NCBI GenBank assembly: GCA_028718065.1
Contig: JAQUMP010000268.1
Span: forward strand, 1 to 5,455
Origin: Chitinivibrionales bacterium
GTDB taxonomy: Bacteria > Fibrobacterota > Chitinivibrionia > Chitinivibrionales > FEN-1185
Length of the DNA: 5,455 nt
Reading direction: 5' to 3'
The notes beneath the pieces are model-generated. The model searched no databases, was not told the DNA's origin, and was given only the letters and a program-made list of their open reading frames with translations. Numbering within the stretch: position 1 is the first letter of the stretch; each line of letters opens with the position of its first letter. Position numbers and translations under genes: made by a program. Below, piece after piece: positions 5,452-5,455 of this stretch.

Positions 5452-5455
5452 GTCC

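Noticed and set aside
1..5455. CRISPR arrays, tRNA/rRNA genes, insertion sequences, phage or toxin-antitoxin genes
   Set aside because: No spaced direct-repeat series, no RNA gene signatures and no transposase or integrase motifs were seen; the six genes account for almost all the window outside 5153-5455.

Overview
The window is a bacterial chromosomal segment of about 5.5 kb. Six genes are all read leftward on the minus strand, packed closely enough to be one operon or supra-operon. In order of transcription they are lptB (LPS-export ATPase), rpoN (sigma-54), lipA (lipoyl synthase), hpf (short ribosome hibernation factor), hprK (HPr kinase/phosphorylase) and the start of an mlaD-like MCE gene that runs off the left edge. 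The first 303 bases upstream of lptB (5153-5455) hold no convincing gene. That stretch is AT-rich and looks regulatory.

The organism should be a diderm with lipopolysaccharide, because it has LptB and an MCE lipid-transport protein, and it uses sigma-54 and HPr kinase. The lptB-rpoN-hpf-hprK order is known from many Proteobacteria and from LPS-bearing phyla such as Elusimicrobiota, Omnitrophota and the Verrucomicrobiota/Lentisphaerota group. The insertion of lipA and the lack of ptsN and rapZ in the visible part argue against a typical gammaproteobacterium. I cannot name the phylum with confidence. Coding DNA is moderately GC-rich and the intergenic DNA is clearly AT-rich.

The genes link envelope building (LptB, MCE protein) with global regulation: RpoN for transcription, Hpf for ribosome silencing, HprK for PTS phosphorelay signalling. 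LipA, which makes the lipoyl cofactor for 2-oxoacid dehydrogenases, joins central carbon metabolism to the same unit. Most junctions are tight: hpf-hprK 8 bp, lipA-hpf 18 bp, and hprK-mlaD overlapping in TTGA. The lptB-rpoN gap (77 bp) and rpoN-lipA gap (90 bp) are larger and may carry internal signals.

The most notable observation is in the upstream region. It contains two sites matching the sigma-54 -24/-12 consensus, both of the form TGGTATA-N4-TTGC. One points left into lptB-rpoN (5168-5182) and the other points right, off the window (5437-5451). Between them, next to the right-hand site, lies a cluster of TGTTACAT-like repeats that could be an activator-binding array. This suggests that sigma-54 drives its own operon and an unseen divergent gene. 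It is inferred from sequence only.
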